DNA from: Trichopria drosophilae
Taxonomy: Eukaryota > Arthropoda > Insecta > Hymenoptera > Diapriidae
Assembly (NCBI GenBank): GCA_030407085.1
Contig: CM059585.1
Span: 111,713,501 to 111,777,500, forward strand
Length of the DNA: 64,000 nt
Direction of reading: 5' to 3'
The position numbers were made by a program, and so were the translations under genes. The notes beneath the pieces were generated by a model. The model was not told where the DNA came from, ran no database searches, and saw only the letters and a list, made by a program, of their open reading frames with translations. Shown here one piece after another: positions 34,755-46,114 of this stretch. Position 1 is the stretch's first letter. Each line of letters opens with the position of its first letter.

Positions 34755-36058
34755 TTGCAGCATATCAATGTAGCAAAGCATAAAAGCCCGCATGACCTCA
34801 ATGAAGCCCACTGTAAGATTTGTAATCAGTCATTGAGGAGTCATGTCACCGATCTCCCAAAACATGCAACTACTAAGAAACATGTAGAGAAGGCGGGAGT
34901 ACTTAACTGTCACAAATGTGGTATGAGATATGTATTTAGTCTGATCATTTCATAACTTTAATTAAATTCTGTTATTTTTAATTCAAGGATATGAAACGCC
35001 AATGAGTGCGGAAAAGAAAAGCACTGAAATCAGAGTCGCACTATACATAGCGATGCAATCGTCTGTAAATTCGATAGATCGTCTTTGTGAACTTTTATCG
35101 ACTTTAGGAAAAGGGAGCAATTTTGAAAATGTTCGCTTACACAGAACAAAGTGCTCAATAGTCATTAAACGTAATTAAATGTGATTTCGCCCGTACTTTT
35201 GTCGGATTTAGTTAAAGCCATTGGATCAGGTGGGTATTCGATTATTATAGATGAAAGCAACGATGTTTCGGTTATTAAGTACCTGTGCATATGCGTCAAG
35301 TATTTTGATCCTGCTGAAAATCGCATGATCGCTGATTTTTTGGGAATATTAGCGAGCCATCATGGGCGTTGATTTACATAAAAGTATCATAGAATATTTC
35401 ATAAAATTTGGAATACCATTAAAAAATATGACAACGATAGGTACAGATGGAGCAAATAACCTGTATGGGTCCAATGATTCTTTTTACACTCTGCTAAAAA
35501 ATGATATACCTTATCTCCATCTAATGCGAAGCACTTACCTTTCGTCGCATCTCTGTTCTTCGAAAGCAGGTGAAGAACATCCGAGTTCTAGCGTATCTTG
35601 CTATAGAAGTATATAACTGGTTTAGTGTCAGTCTCTTGCACAGAATAAACTAGAAAAAAATATTAGATTTCATTAACTCTGGAAATAATACTCAGAAATT
35701 TCGGCAAATGATTAAATTATCTCGCACAAGATGACTCGTGTTTTACAACGTTTTGAAAAGGTTATTAAATAGGGGATAGAGTTGAAAACACATTTTCAAA
35801 TAGCCAGTGAAGCCGAAAAATGCTATACTGCCAGAAGAATCCGAGATATGCTTGAAGACGATTTGCAACAAATTGTACCAGGTGTTCTTGGAACCCGTTT
35901 TGTCTGAAATGAACCGTTTGAATTTATCATTTCAAAGCGAGAAAATTGATGCTGGTAGCTTATCTGTGGAGATGTCGCATACATTTTTGTTATTTGCGGG
36001 ACGAATTTTGAAGCCAGTTTTGCTAAGGGTCGCGCATGACAAGTCTCTTGTACAATGA
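34755..36058 (+). pseudogene. hAT-type transposase, BED finger, copy 1
   Basis: Frames scattered over 1.3 kb add up to a hAT transposase of the BED/zinc-finger type. There is a BED finger (CKICNQSLRSHVTDLPKHAT), a region with LCELLSTLGKGSNFENVRLH, the first catalytic Asp in IIIDESNDVS, a second in TTIGTDGANN, then HLCSSKA and an R-W pair region (KLSRTR), and EKCYTARRIREMLEDDL. Frameshifts occur near 34940, 35165, 35360 and 35600. The C-terminal dimerisation domain with the catalytic Glu is replaced by the MITE at 36064. It is inactive. Confidence 0.8.
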
Positions 36059-36063
36059 GTAAA

Positions 36064-36887
36064 CCCATTAACGCCGAGATGCACAGAAAATGTACATCAA
36101 CTTCAACGCTTATTTCCAGTATGAAATAAATTTAGAAAAAAATCAAACTTACCAGATTCTACCATTTTCGGGGTTGCTCTTTCGAGTGCTGAAGAGAAAA
36201 TTGTAAAAAATTCAAAATTTATCTATGATTTTAGCATATATAATAAAAAAGAAGTTTTTTTCTGGGCGCATTTCTTACAAATATCGAGTTTTCGATACAA
36301 TATCGTGCTTTGAAAGAGCTAAAATATATTAGAAGCGTGCACTCGATAGTTGTACTTAAAAACTACGCTGGTATATATTCTAAATTGTGCGATGTTAAAT
36401 CCAAAATGGCGACCGCAGCAACGAATTTCTATTTCAAATTGAACAATTTTTTTCTTCAAAACCATATACTTTAGCGAAAAATTTCTAAGGACACTTTTGT
36501 TTTAGAGAGAGTCAAATAATACCTATGAATTTTTTCGACATGTATTGATACAATTTTTAATTTTTCGAAAATTTGAAAAACATAAATTTTGTAAAATATC
36601 AGTTGAAAAATGTAAAAAAATTTTGGGGCATTCTTCAATAAATTCTAAGACATTTTTGTTCTGTGGAACTTTTTTCTAAAGACTATAGTTATCAAGAAAA
36701 TAAATTATTGATCTAGATATCTAGAAAAGTTTAGTAATTTTTTTCTGGAAAAGTATACAATTTACTCGAAAGAGCGACCTCAAAAATGGCAGAATCTGGT
36801 AAGTTTGATTTTTTTCTAAATTTATTTCATACTGCAAATAAGCGTTGAAGTTGATGTACATTTTCTGTGCATTTCGGCGTTAATGGG
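36064..36887. mobile_element. Foldback MITE with CCCATTAACGC ends
   Basis: CCCATTAACGCCGAGATGCA on the left pairs with TGCATTTCGGCGTTAATGGG on the right. The arms continue through ACTTACCAGATTCTACCATT and its complement near 36785. The ends resemble the TTAA element at 46985, but the flanks here are TAAA and TGCA, not TTAA. The left 155 bases are also present at 56593 in the duplicated block. Confidence 0.85.
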
Positions 36888-36904
36888 TGCATTCATATCA
36901 TATT

Positions 36905-38690
36905 ATTTGCATTTCAGAAGCATGGCTAGCTTCATAAATTTCAGACGACATGATTGGCGTTAATTCTGTTCGCATACATCTCGCTGATCAGCTTTACAGA
37001 GTTGGGGGAGATGTTGCAATCTATGCCCATAACTCACAAACTTCTCACACTATTATTTCTTCTGTAAATTCTACCTCGAATGTTACTACAACTAAATCTA
37101 CAGAATATTTATTCATTGAGCTATAATTTCAAACCTCCTCTCCCATTTTATTGATATCTGTTTACCGTCCACCCGACGCAACATTGCTAAAAGATTTAAA
37201 AGCTGATCTTAACAAAATAATGCATAAATATGCGGACATAATCATCATGGGTGATTTGAATATAGGCCCCAATAAGACTAACCATACGTCTACCTACTTA
37301 CGAACATTGGCTACCAACTACAATCTTTCCATCATTCCATATTTATCTACATATTTCACCTGCACCTCATCATCCTGGATTGATCATTGCTGGTCAGTGA
37401 CGTATCCAAGGTGCGTTCATACACACAGACGACAAGACCGTCAACATCCAACCACGACCTGATTTCTATAGAATACAACTTCATAATCCCACCTCCTTCA
37501 GTGGTCAGTTTTACATGCAGAAATCTCAGAAACTTCACTTCCACATCTTTCTGCAATGACCTGGGAAAATCATATTGGGATCAATATTCTAAGATGGGAA
37601 CTGTAGATGACAAACAAGAATTTCTCACCTACACTCTTAAGAAGCTTTATGATGCTCATGCCCCGCTCACTGGAAGCACCACAATCCTTGGATGACTAAA
37701 GAGATTATGTCGCTGATCAAACTAAGAAACAAACTCTACACCAAATGTAAACGAAACCGTGACATGATCTCGTTTGACGACAAGGAACTTCGCAAGAAAA
37801 CAAGGCGACTAATTTTTAAGACCGATACCAACTTCTGTACCATAGCAATCTGGAGTGAACTTAGAAAACTTGGCCTCATAAAGCCGAAAAAACCCTCTCC
37901 ACCCTTAATATGTTCCTTTGACGAACTGAACGATTACTTTTGCAGTATCTTGAATTCCAATCATACAACACATTCAGTTTTTAGTCATCCATACTTACCT
38001 AGTCAAAGGCACTCAATCAATGTATTCGATTTATCTTTAATCTTAAGCATGATTGCCATATCTCACCCTACGGTCGTCAGCTCAATTGGCTGCCAATCAA
38101 TTACAGGCACCTATACTTCATCGGGTGCCTCTCATACAATATTTTAAGGTACCATGAACCCGCTTATCTGTTTGCATTATTTATCCATCGATCGAACTCT
38201 ACAACACGCTCCACAAGAGTCACAAACGGTGATCTTGTTATAGACAGAGCGAAAAGTAAGCCCTATTTCAAATCATTTTCACTGACAGCCACCAGGTTAT
38301 GGAATTCTTTGCCCATCAACATTCGTGAATCATCTTCACCTTCTGCATTCAAAGCATCTTTCTTTAACTTTCTTACATCCTTCGACACTCAAAATTCTAA
38401 TATCTCGTTGTTTCACATTCATTCGTAATCATTCCATATTTTACTCGCCGTTGTGCTGCTTAAAATTACGACCAGTGTTTAGTATTTTAACGAAATTACT
38501 GTATTTATCTGAAACTATCTCATCCTTACGAAATCAAAAATCGAGTTGGTTTTAATTTAGTTATATAAGTATTGTACTTTTTAAATTGTATTCTATCTCT
38601 GTAATTGTCTTGTAAGCAGCTATAAGGTAACGTGACATTCGCGACCAAGGCTTAATCAATAAATACAAATACAAATACAAAAATTATAGA
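36905..38690 (+). mobile_element. Internally deleted LINE
   Basis: The endonuclease domain (ISVYRPPDATLLKDLKADL, then IIMGDLN, and SWIDH with a downstream SNHDLISIEY) is spread over frames 36915-37470. A linker follows, then a segment WMTKEIMSLIKLRNKLYTKC up to 37960 where reverse transcriptase should start. Sequence then jumps to the ORF2 C-terminus at 38073-38428 (RQLNWLPINYRHLYFIGCLS and ATRLWNSLPINIRESSSPSA). The whole RT domain is absent. The 3' end is a (TACAAA)-type tail at 38660-38685. Several stops and frameshifts are present. Clade not determined. Confidence 0.85.
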
Positions 38691-40228
38691 TCTAGTATTA
38701 TTCGATAAATTGTTACGCCTAGTTTTGTGGATTTATCTATATGTTGGTAGTTTTTAAACAATTTTTTTTCAGAATTCTTGGTTAAATTAAAATATTGGGG
38801 AAAAAATATATTGTTAAATGAATAACGGATCTTTTTTTGCGTAACATTCATAATTTTATGTTAAAATTCAACATTTTTAGCAGAAATTCTCCGCACCTAT
38901 ATTCCGATAACGTTGCATTAACCCAAATTATACATTTTTGAAAAAAAATGTTGAAATATCATTGTTTAAAAGCGATCGATTTTGCAATTAAAAAAAATAT
39001 CACTTGAGGCAATATTCTATTTTGTCGAAAGCTACCGATATGTAAAATTACTTCAATTTCTGAGACATGACTGATATATTCTTCACGTGGAATGTCTCAT
39101 ATCCTAAATAAATGCACATATATTTTCGTCGGGCAATGTTTGTCAATTTTATTAATACAATGTAAATACCGTATAAAGTTATATGTCTATCCCAAGTTAG
39201 AAATTTGACTTTCCAAAGTTTTACCACTCTCTTCCTCTCCTTACCTCACAATTGTTTCGCTGAGCCACACTCGCTTCTCGACAGTCACACACAGAATCAC
39301 GCATTTCACGGATACAAACAGAGCTACGGAAGTGGGGATAGTCAGGGGCTATAACTTTGGATAAACTTCCGCCATTTTGAAAGAATCTACGGTATAACTT
39401 ACGATGGGGACTACTGTATAAACGGTATGGTCCGTATCTTGGATTAACGCGAGATTTTCCAGATAACAATAACATCTAATAAACAATAATGAATAGACGT
39501 AACGTGAGTCACGTTCTAACAAATGAAATTAGGCATTTATGACCCACCAATAAAATCTCTAATAAACAACTTTCTCACTGGACCTTCATTGGGGCGAAAA
39601 AAGATAAACGGTGCGTTGGAGTACACCAGCAGCTATTTTTGGACAACTAGTGAAAAAAAATGCAAAACTTTTTATTTGGCAAGATTTTCCAAATGTTTTC
39701 GTTCCATTAGACGCGTAAAGCTGTTGCGATACAATTGGCATTGTTTCGTTGAACATTTTCAAAAAGAACTCATTATCGCGTGTTGAAATAAACAAATATT
39801 GAAATTTCGCATTAAATTAAAATGCAGTTTCTGCCAGATATTTCAATAACTATACACATTTTTGTTGCAAGAGAGAAAAATTCGTTGAAAAGTTCATTAT
39901 AAGTGTCTGCTTTAATATTTTTAATGTGAGAACTTTTGAAAATTGACCATTTGGACAAAAATTTTCCAGCGAAATCTGCGATTCTCCCTTTTTTGCATGG
40001 AGCCCCTGAATTATTCATTTGGTAGCATATCCTCTCTAAGTTCTAAAAGACAAATGTCATTTCTGCTGCATTATTTTTGTTAGAAACTATGAATTTAAAG
40101 ATACTTTCGTTTATTTTCAGACAATACAACATCGTAAAGAAAAACAAAAGTGCCATGGAGAACTTAGAAGTAGATCCATCACACAAAAAGTCTCTTTTTG
40201 GATAACTAGTGAAAAAAATCTTTCTTGA
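38691..40228. other. Region upstream of the unknown tandem gene
   Basis: No exon is firmly supported. TTTTTGGAYAACTAGTGAAA occurs at 39636 and 40194, suggesting an older duplication. A splice-acceptor-like TTATTTTCAG at 40110 precedes ATGGAGAACTTAGAAG at 40155, which could be an earlier exon of the gene at 40229, but its frame closes at 40203. Confidence 0.35.
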
Positions 40229-40718
40229 GACGTGTTCCTTCAACAAGTCATTGATCGACTTTGTGAACGGTTTGTCGTTCAACGTACAGAAAAATTGGAG
40301 CATATTCCAAAAAAAGACATCTTTCTTGAAACGACCATAATTCGGCTTTGTGAACGGTTAGCTGTTCGACAGAAAGACGAACGGATAAATTCAGAAAATA
40401 TAGAAGAGGATCATCGTTTCGGTAAGTATTCTATGACCGTTTATTTTTAGCATTATTAGCCTATACGTACATATTTTAATTAAAATGAAACTATGAAATT
40501 GCTATGATGTTTCAGGGCCACGTGTAAAGGAACTCATGCAGGACGAACCAGTAAAAACGCCGACGTATGGTCCTGACGATGGGAGGAGTTTAGAATGCAG
40601 CCGGTCGGAAGATCCAATGTTTGGAGATTTCTCATTCGACGAGAATGTTGGAATACCAAACATTGAAAGGGACATCTTGGATATACTTTTAGATTTTATA
40701 TCGCAAGGAAAATTTTAA
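40229..40718 (+). CDS. Unrecognised two-exon gene, copy 1
   Basis: Exon A (40229-40421) and exon B (40516-40718) are joined by a 94-base intron with GTAAGT and TTTCAG ends; the frame runs through the splice to TAA. The start codon is unclear: the first Met-free codons follow a TGA at 40226, so an upstream exon or a frameshift is likely. Exon A holds two similar units, FLQQVIDRLCERFVVQR and FLETTIIRLCERLAVRQ, 26 residues apart. Exon B is acidic: LMQDEPVKTPTYGPDDGRSL, then FGDFSFDENVGI and ERDILDILLDFIS. There is no signal peptide, membrane segment or known domain. A poly(A) signal AATAAA is at 40859. A copy lies 1250 bases downstream. No function can be given. Confidence 0.5.
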
Positions 40719-41329
40719 AAGTATATCCAGACGATGATCTCGCAGCTGCATTTTTCTGAAAGTATTTAGTAATTTATTCGAATATGCAAGTAGTAAATGT
40801 AATTTATAGTCCATAAGTTTATAATCGAATGCTAATGTTTATAATAGTTATATTGTGTAAATAAATCTAACAGTTTATACGCCTATGTTCATTAAAGATA
40901 TTAGTAATCAAGAACAAACGTGTCTTATTTATTAAATATATAATTTTCAAGCGGAGTTACTTCGACCAAACCATTTCCCTATTTTGACAATATGGATACA
41001 GTCGGCAACTGCAAAAAATAAACGTATAGCAGGTCTGATAAAATTCGAGCTACTTTTAACCTGCATAATGTTCCTCATCTAATATTCTTCCTCCTCCTTT
41101 TCAATCATAATTTGCGAAATTCGGAATTGTACATTACAGTCGCTGGATCTTTCGTCATGTAGCCTGGGACGATCTGAACAAAATGACACATCAAACTAAA
41201 ATCAGTCGAGCATATTTCTAAAAAAGAAAGTCCTAAAGAAAAACTGTATCGACATAGTAATTTTCAATACAAGTGCGTAAAAGTTTTTTCTACGAATGTG
41301 AGGGTTACGGGCCGAGTTGAAAACGAGGT

Positions 41330-41478
41330 GTTCTGACGATGGAATGAGTTTAGAATCCAGCCGGTCGGAAGATCCAATGTCTGGAGATTTCTCATTCGAT
41401 GAGAATGATGGAATACCAGACATTGAAAGGGACATCTTGGATATACTTTTAGATTTTATATCACAAGAAAAATTGTAA
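41330..41478 (+). pseudogene. Unknown gene, partial exon B
   Basis: The C-terminal half of exon B (SLESSRSEDPMSGDFSFDEN through FISQEKL and TAA at 41476-41478) joined at its 3' end directly to exon A of the next copy. The 5' part of exon B is degraded. It marks an unequal-exchange or deletion junction in the array. Confidence 0.7.
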
Positions 41479-41971
41479 GACGTGTTCCTTCAACAAGTCA
41501 TTGATTGACTTTGTGAACGGTTAGTCGTTCAACGTACTGAAAAAGTGGAGTATATTCCAAAAAAAGACATCTTTCTTGAAACGACCATAAATCGGCTTTG
41601 TGAACGGTTAGCCGTTCGACAGAAAGACGATCAGATAAATTCAGAAAATATAGAAGAGGATCATCGTTTCGGTATGTATTCTATGACCGTTTATTTTTAG
41701 CATTATTAGCCTATACCTACATATTTTGATTAAAATGAAACTATGAAATTGCTATGATGTTTCAGGGCCACGTGTAAAGGAACTCATGCAGGACGAACCA
41801 GTAAAAACGCCGACGTATGGTCCTGACGATGGGAGGAGTTTAGAATGCAGCCGGTCGGAAGATCCAATGTTTGGAGATTTCTCATTCGACGAGAATGATG
41901 GAATACCGCCAAACATTGAAAGGGACATCTTGGATATAATTTTAGATTTTATATCGCAAGAAAAATTTTAA
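41479..41971 (+). pseudogene. Unrecognised two-exon gene, copy 2
   Basis: Matches copy 1 with an offset of exactly 1250 bases from 41479 to about 42296, including the intron (41672-41765, donor now GTATGT) and the 3' UTR with AATAAA at 42114. Exon A has a CGA-to-TGA change at 41506-41508, which would stop translation early. Exon B remains fully open and carries a one-codon insertion (GIPPNIERD versus GIPNIERD). It is probably a pseudogene or a short product starting at an internal Met at 41786. Confidence 0.65.
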
Positions 41972-42296
41972 AAGTATATCCAGACGATGATCTCGCAGCT
42001 GCATTTTTCTGAAAGTATTTAGTAATTTATTCGAATATGCAAGTAGTAAATGTAATTTATAGTCCATAAGTTTATAATCGAATGCTAATGTTTATAATAG
42101 TTATATTGTGTAAATAAATCTAACAGTTTATACGCCTATGTTCATTAAAAATATTAGTAATCAAGAACAAACGTGTCTTATTTATTAAATATATAATTTT
42201 CAAGCGGAGTTACTTCGACCAAATCATTTCCATATTTTGGCAATATGGATACAGTCGGCAACTGCAAAAAATAAACGTATAGCAGGTCTGATTAAA

Positions 42297-42376
42297 TTCC
42301 ATGATGGAATACCACCAAACATTGAAAGGGACATCTTGGATATACATTTAGATTTCATATCACAAGAAAAATTCTA
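42297..42376 (+). pseudogene. Unknown gene, short exon B remnant
   Basis: A third C-terminal fragment (DGIPPNIERDILDIHLDFIS and stop near 42376) follows copy 2 immediately, then diverges. The array therefore holds two nearly full copies and two partial ones. Confidence 0.7.
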
Positions 42377-42734
42377 AGAGTATGCAGACAATGATCTCGT
42401 AGCTGCAATGTGTGTTATATTTATTTTTCTGATAGTATTTAATAAAGATTAAGTACAAAGGTAAATAAACGGCAATATAATTAAATAAATAAATAAATTG
42501 ACGTAACCGGGATCTCGGTTCTCGGCGAGCGCATTACTTTCTGATATACTTATATGTTAAATTATTGACTCGATAGATATTGGGTATAATATTGAATGTA
42601 AACAAATGAAAAATATAGAAATATCCCTCTAGCGCTTAGGATTACAACTATTGCTGAAAGAATCCAAGAACTTGCATCATATTTATATTTACATTAAACG
42701 GTCGAGAAATTACAGCTATAATTTTATTTATCCC

Positions 42735-42930
42735 ATTCGATGCGTAAAATGCTATTTTACACACTTTTGATATTTTTCGGACGCATTTTACGCACTCAAG
42801 TCACATAAAATATCGTATGAAACATGTGCGTAAATGTTTTATACGATATTTTATGTCACTTGAGTGCGTAAAATGCGACCGAAAAATGTCAAAAGTGTGT
42901 ATTAACACTAGTTTCATAATATACTTATAT
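42735..42930. mobile_element. Palindromic MITE (CATAATATACT family)
   Basis: CATTTTACGCACTCAAGTCA near 42784 pairs with TGACTTGAGTGCGTAAAATG-like sequence near 42855, around ACATAAAATATCGTAT and its complement. The right edge reads TTTCATAATATACTTAT, like the ends of the related copies at 33795, 51757 and 59019. Confidence 0.7.
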
Positions 42931-42936
42931 ACAAAA

Positions 42937-43353
42937 TGTATTTATTTGTTTCTTTGTGAAAAGTCCACTCGCAGTCGTATTTCATCAAAATGTTGTATTA
43001 ACTTTTTCACTGACTTGAAAGCAACTCATTGATATCAAACTATTTGTAAAAGTCTCAGAAGAGCAAAATCTACAAAATTTCATGGTCATATTAGAATTTT
43101 TAGAACAATTTCAATTTTTATTGCATACCAAGCAACTGTTTTTCATCAGGTTTGGTTAAAGCACATAAAAATGGAAATTGTGCTAAAAATTCGAATATAA
43201 CCATGAAACTTGGTAGATTTTACTCTTCTGAAACTATTCAAAGTAGTTTGATATCAATTAGTTACTTTTAAGGTAGTGAAATAGTTAATACAAAGCACTG
43301 GTGAAATTGGGCTCCGAGTGGACTTTCGACGAAGAAACAAAAAATGCATTTTT
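42937..43353. mobile_element. Foldback MITE
   Basis: Left arm 42937-43118 and right arm 43160-43353 are inverted copies (TTGATATCAAACTA and complement; TTTCATGGTCATATT and complement; GTCCACTCG at both outer ends). It is non-coding. Confidence 0.8.
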
Positions 43354-43464
43354 TCTTGAAAAGAAGCAACCGATGAATACCAGACTAATAATATTACTTT
43401 TAAAGAGTGCAAAATATAATTAATAACTTATCTTTATCACAATTTGCAGCCTAAATTGTATTTT

Positions 43465-44590
43465 CTTATATCAATGATAAAATTCCCATCGAAAAGAGGA
43501 ATTAGCTGACTTAAATTCTTACATCGTTGATACAACTTAGGAATTTGATCTAAATTCTTATATCGTTGATTATTGTAAAGGAATAAAGTCAAGATGTGGT
43601 TTTAAATTATTTATTTGTTACATCTAAAAGTTTTGAAGGCATAGACGTAGAAAATTAATTATATATCGTTCAAAAATAAAGACAGGAAATTTTGAGTAGA
43701 TATATGTTAAGCATATACACATGATAATATAGAATACTACATTGAGAATTCTTCAAACTTTATTAAATAATAATATTTTTGAAGACGACATTATAATATA
43801 AGTAATTATAATGCCAAATGTTGACTGTTCAGTGATTTTGAAATGTTCTTTCCAATCAAATGTGACAATTGATAATGAACAATCAATTTTTCAACAATAC
43901 ACTATTAATTTTCTAATTCAATGCTTTCGAGACATTTAGATATACAAAAGTGACCAATAAATGATTAAAAAACTACATTTGACTTTATCCCATTTTAATA
44001 ATAAACGATGTAAGAATTTAAATCTAAACCCTTCTTTCGATGGGAGTTACATATCAACGATATGAGAAATTATGTGTAATTCCTTCTTTCGATGGAGTTA
44101 TATCAACGATAAAAGAATTTAGGTCTAATTCCATCTTTCTTGTGGAGTTATATCAACGATATAAAAATTTAGGTCTCATTTCTTCTTTTGATGGGAGTTA
44201 TTTCATCGATATAAGAAGTCAAACCTAATTCCTTCTTTCGAAGGGAGTTTTTCAACAGTATATCAATTTAAATCTAAACCCTTGTTTCAATGGGAGTCAT
44301 ATCAACTACGTAAGAATTTAAATCTGATTCCTTCTTTCGATGGGAGTTACATCAACGATATACGAATTTAGGTCAGTATACAACTCCCATCGAAAGAAGG
44401 TATTAGGTCTAAATTCTTATATCGATGATACAACTCCCATCGAAAAGAGGAATTAGACCTAAATTCTTATATCGTTGAAATAAGTCCCACCGAAAGAAGG
44501 AATTAGACCTGAAGTCTCATATTGTTAATATAACTCAATTCGAAAGAAGGAATTACATTAAAATCTTGTATCTTTGAAATACCTCCCATG
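43465..44590. mobile_element. Foldback-like element made of 50-bp tandem units
   Basis: Seven plus-oriented units carrying CTTCTTTCGATGGGAGTTA begin about every 50 bases (44039 to 44339). They are followed head-to-head by five inverted units with AACTCCCATCGAAAGAAGG (44382 to 44581). One to two inverted units also stand at 43465-43565, leaving a 430-base unique middle. Tandem-repeat arms in opposite orientation are typical of Drosophila FB elements. No ORF. Confidence 0.7.
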
Positions 44591-44764
44591 CGAGCTGATC
44601 AGCTGATATAACTTTTGTAGGTTATGACGCTCTGATGGAACTGTTCGCAATGGGACAAGAGAAAGAGAGTGAGAGGGGAAAATAGCGCGCATGTGTGCAC
44701 GAGAAAGAAACATACAGATAGTATTTCCAACTGTCAAACACGTGGATGTGAACATTTCAAAAGT

Positions 44765-44925
44765 GTCTGGCGGTACTATCTAGTTAGTAAAAACCGTGCA
44801 TCTCAGAAGCTTACTATCTAAAGATAGTAAATGCTACCAACTGGAGATGACTAGGTCAAATTTTACTATCTAATTAGTAAATTTTACCACTTTAGTGATT
44901 GCGCCAGCCAACTATTTTTTTCCGT
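44765..44925. repeat. Repeated TACTATCTA palindromes
   Basis: Three short palindromes of TACTATCTAATTAGTAAA type (about 44774, 44811, 44867) lie between two CCGTGCA words (44793, 44923). It is probably a small MITE that replaces or interrupts the N-terminal coding part of the next transposase remnant. Confidence 0.5.
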
Positions 44926-46114
44926 GCAGTATCCGAAAGAATGAATGACGAGGAGATGGCAAGCCGTCATTGTTATTTTAATTTTATGAAACGAAACCCA
45001 CATCTAGCTCAACGCATGCCAGAACTAACACGCCTAAACCATATGACATCATTTTTCATGGAAAATGTCGCTAACATTTTCAAAAATTTGAACCGCATTC
45101 TTGAGAAGAGAACAATGGACGGACTGTCTATATGGAATATGGATAAGGACGGATTCTCCCCTGTGCCAACTAAAGTCGGAAAGGTCATTGCGTTGCGTGG
45201 GGCAAAAAGGGTGAGTCAAATTGCTAGTGTTGAACGTGGTACTATGGTAACAATGACCCTAGCAGTGAATGCGGCAGGTTCTCTATCCCTCCATTTTTTC
45301 TGTTTCCTACTAAAGAAAATGCAAATAACATTTATGGATAATGGCTCTCCTGGAGCAAAATGTTTCGAAAATGGGCCTGGATGGATGGAACAGACGTAAT
45401 TTGTATTGTATGTGACATTTCATAACACACAGCAAAGCATCTCTGGATTCCCCAGTGTTACTTATGTTGGATAATCATGCTTCGGATTTTTCGGTCGAAG
45501 CGCTTGATGCGGTAATAAATAATGACGTAATATTATTGTCATTTCCACCTCACTGTTCGCACCGAATGCAGCCCGTAGACGGTTTTGTGTACGGTAGATT
45601 TTAAACTCAACCCGAAAACGATCAAGTCTGGATACGTTTTAACTGGAATTTGCCCATTCAAATCTGGTATTTTCACAGGGGCTGATTTCATCAGAGAAAA
45701 TACACAAGCTGAAAATGTATTTCGTACAGAAGATCAGAGATTTATTTTTGCTACAGTCAGTGTTCCTGGACAGAGTGCGAACATGAACATTTCAACATTG
45801 GAACGTTCATTTCGAACGTGCATTCTATTAGTTCATCGAACGAGTTGCCAATCTACGAGCCATCAACGTCGACGGTTCGTCTTTCCAGTTTTTCTACATT
45901 AAATGAAATTGGTCCTTTACAGCGCGAAACGCCTAAGCAGAAATCGAATCGTGTTCGAAAATCGATGAGCAGTGCTGAACTGACATCTCCCGAAGTGATT
46001 GCTGAATTAAAAGAAAAGCAAAAGAAAAGGCTACGAAAATGTCACTTTCCTCTGCTAACAATTTTGCTCCAAAGACTCCTCGTCGAACAGCAAAACACAT
46101 TCAGCCAAACATAG
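44926..46114 (+). pseudogene. Third pogo-class (DDE_1) transposase, broken
   Basis: Coding pieces in at least three frames. Up to 45399: YFNFMKRNPHLAQRMPELTR (end of the CENP-B HTH domain), IWNMDKDGF with the first catalytic Asp (family: MDETG), GAKRVSQIASVERGTMVTM. At 45455: LLMLDNHASDFSVEALDAV with the second Asp, then FPPHCSHRMQPVDGFVYG with the third. From 45640: VLTGICPFKSGIFTGADFI, the C-terminal segment typical of this lineage. Frameshifts near 45395, 45590 and 45815 and loss of the N-terminus make it inactive. It differs from the two Tigger-type copies and belongs to another pogo subfamily. Confidence 0.85.

Noticed and set aside
39523..39786. 87-codon frame with NNFLTGPSLGRKKINGALEY
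   Set aside because: No family recognised, no splice sites or neighbours to support it, and the opposite strand is equally open.
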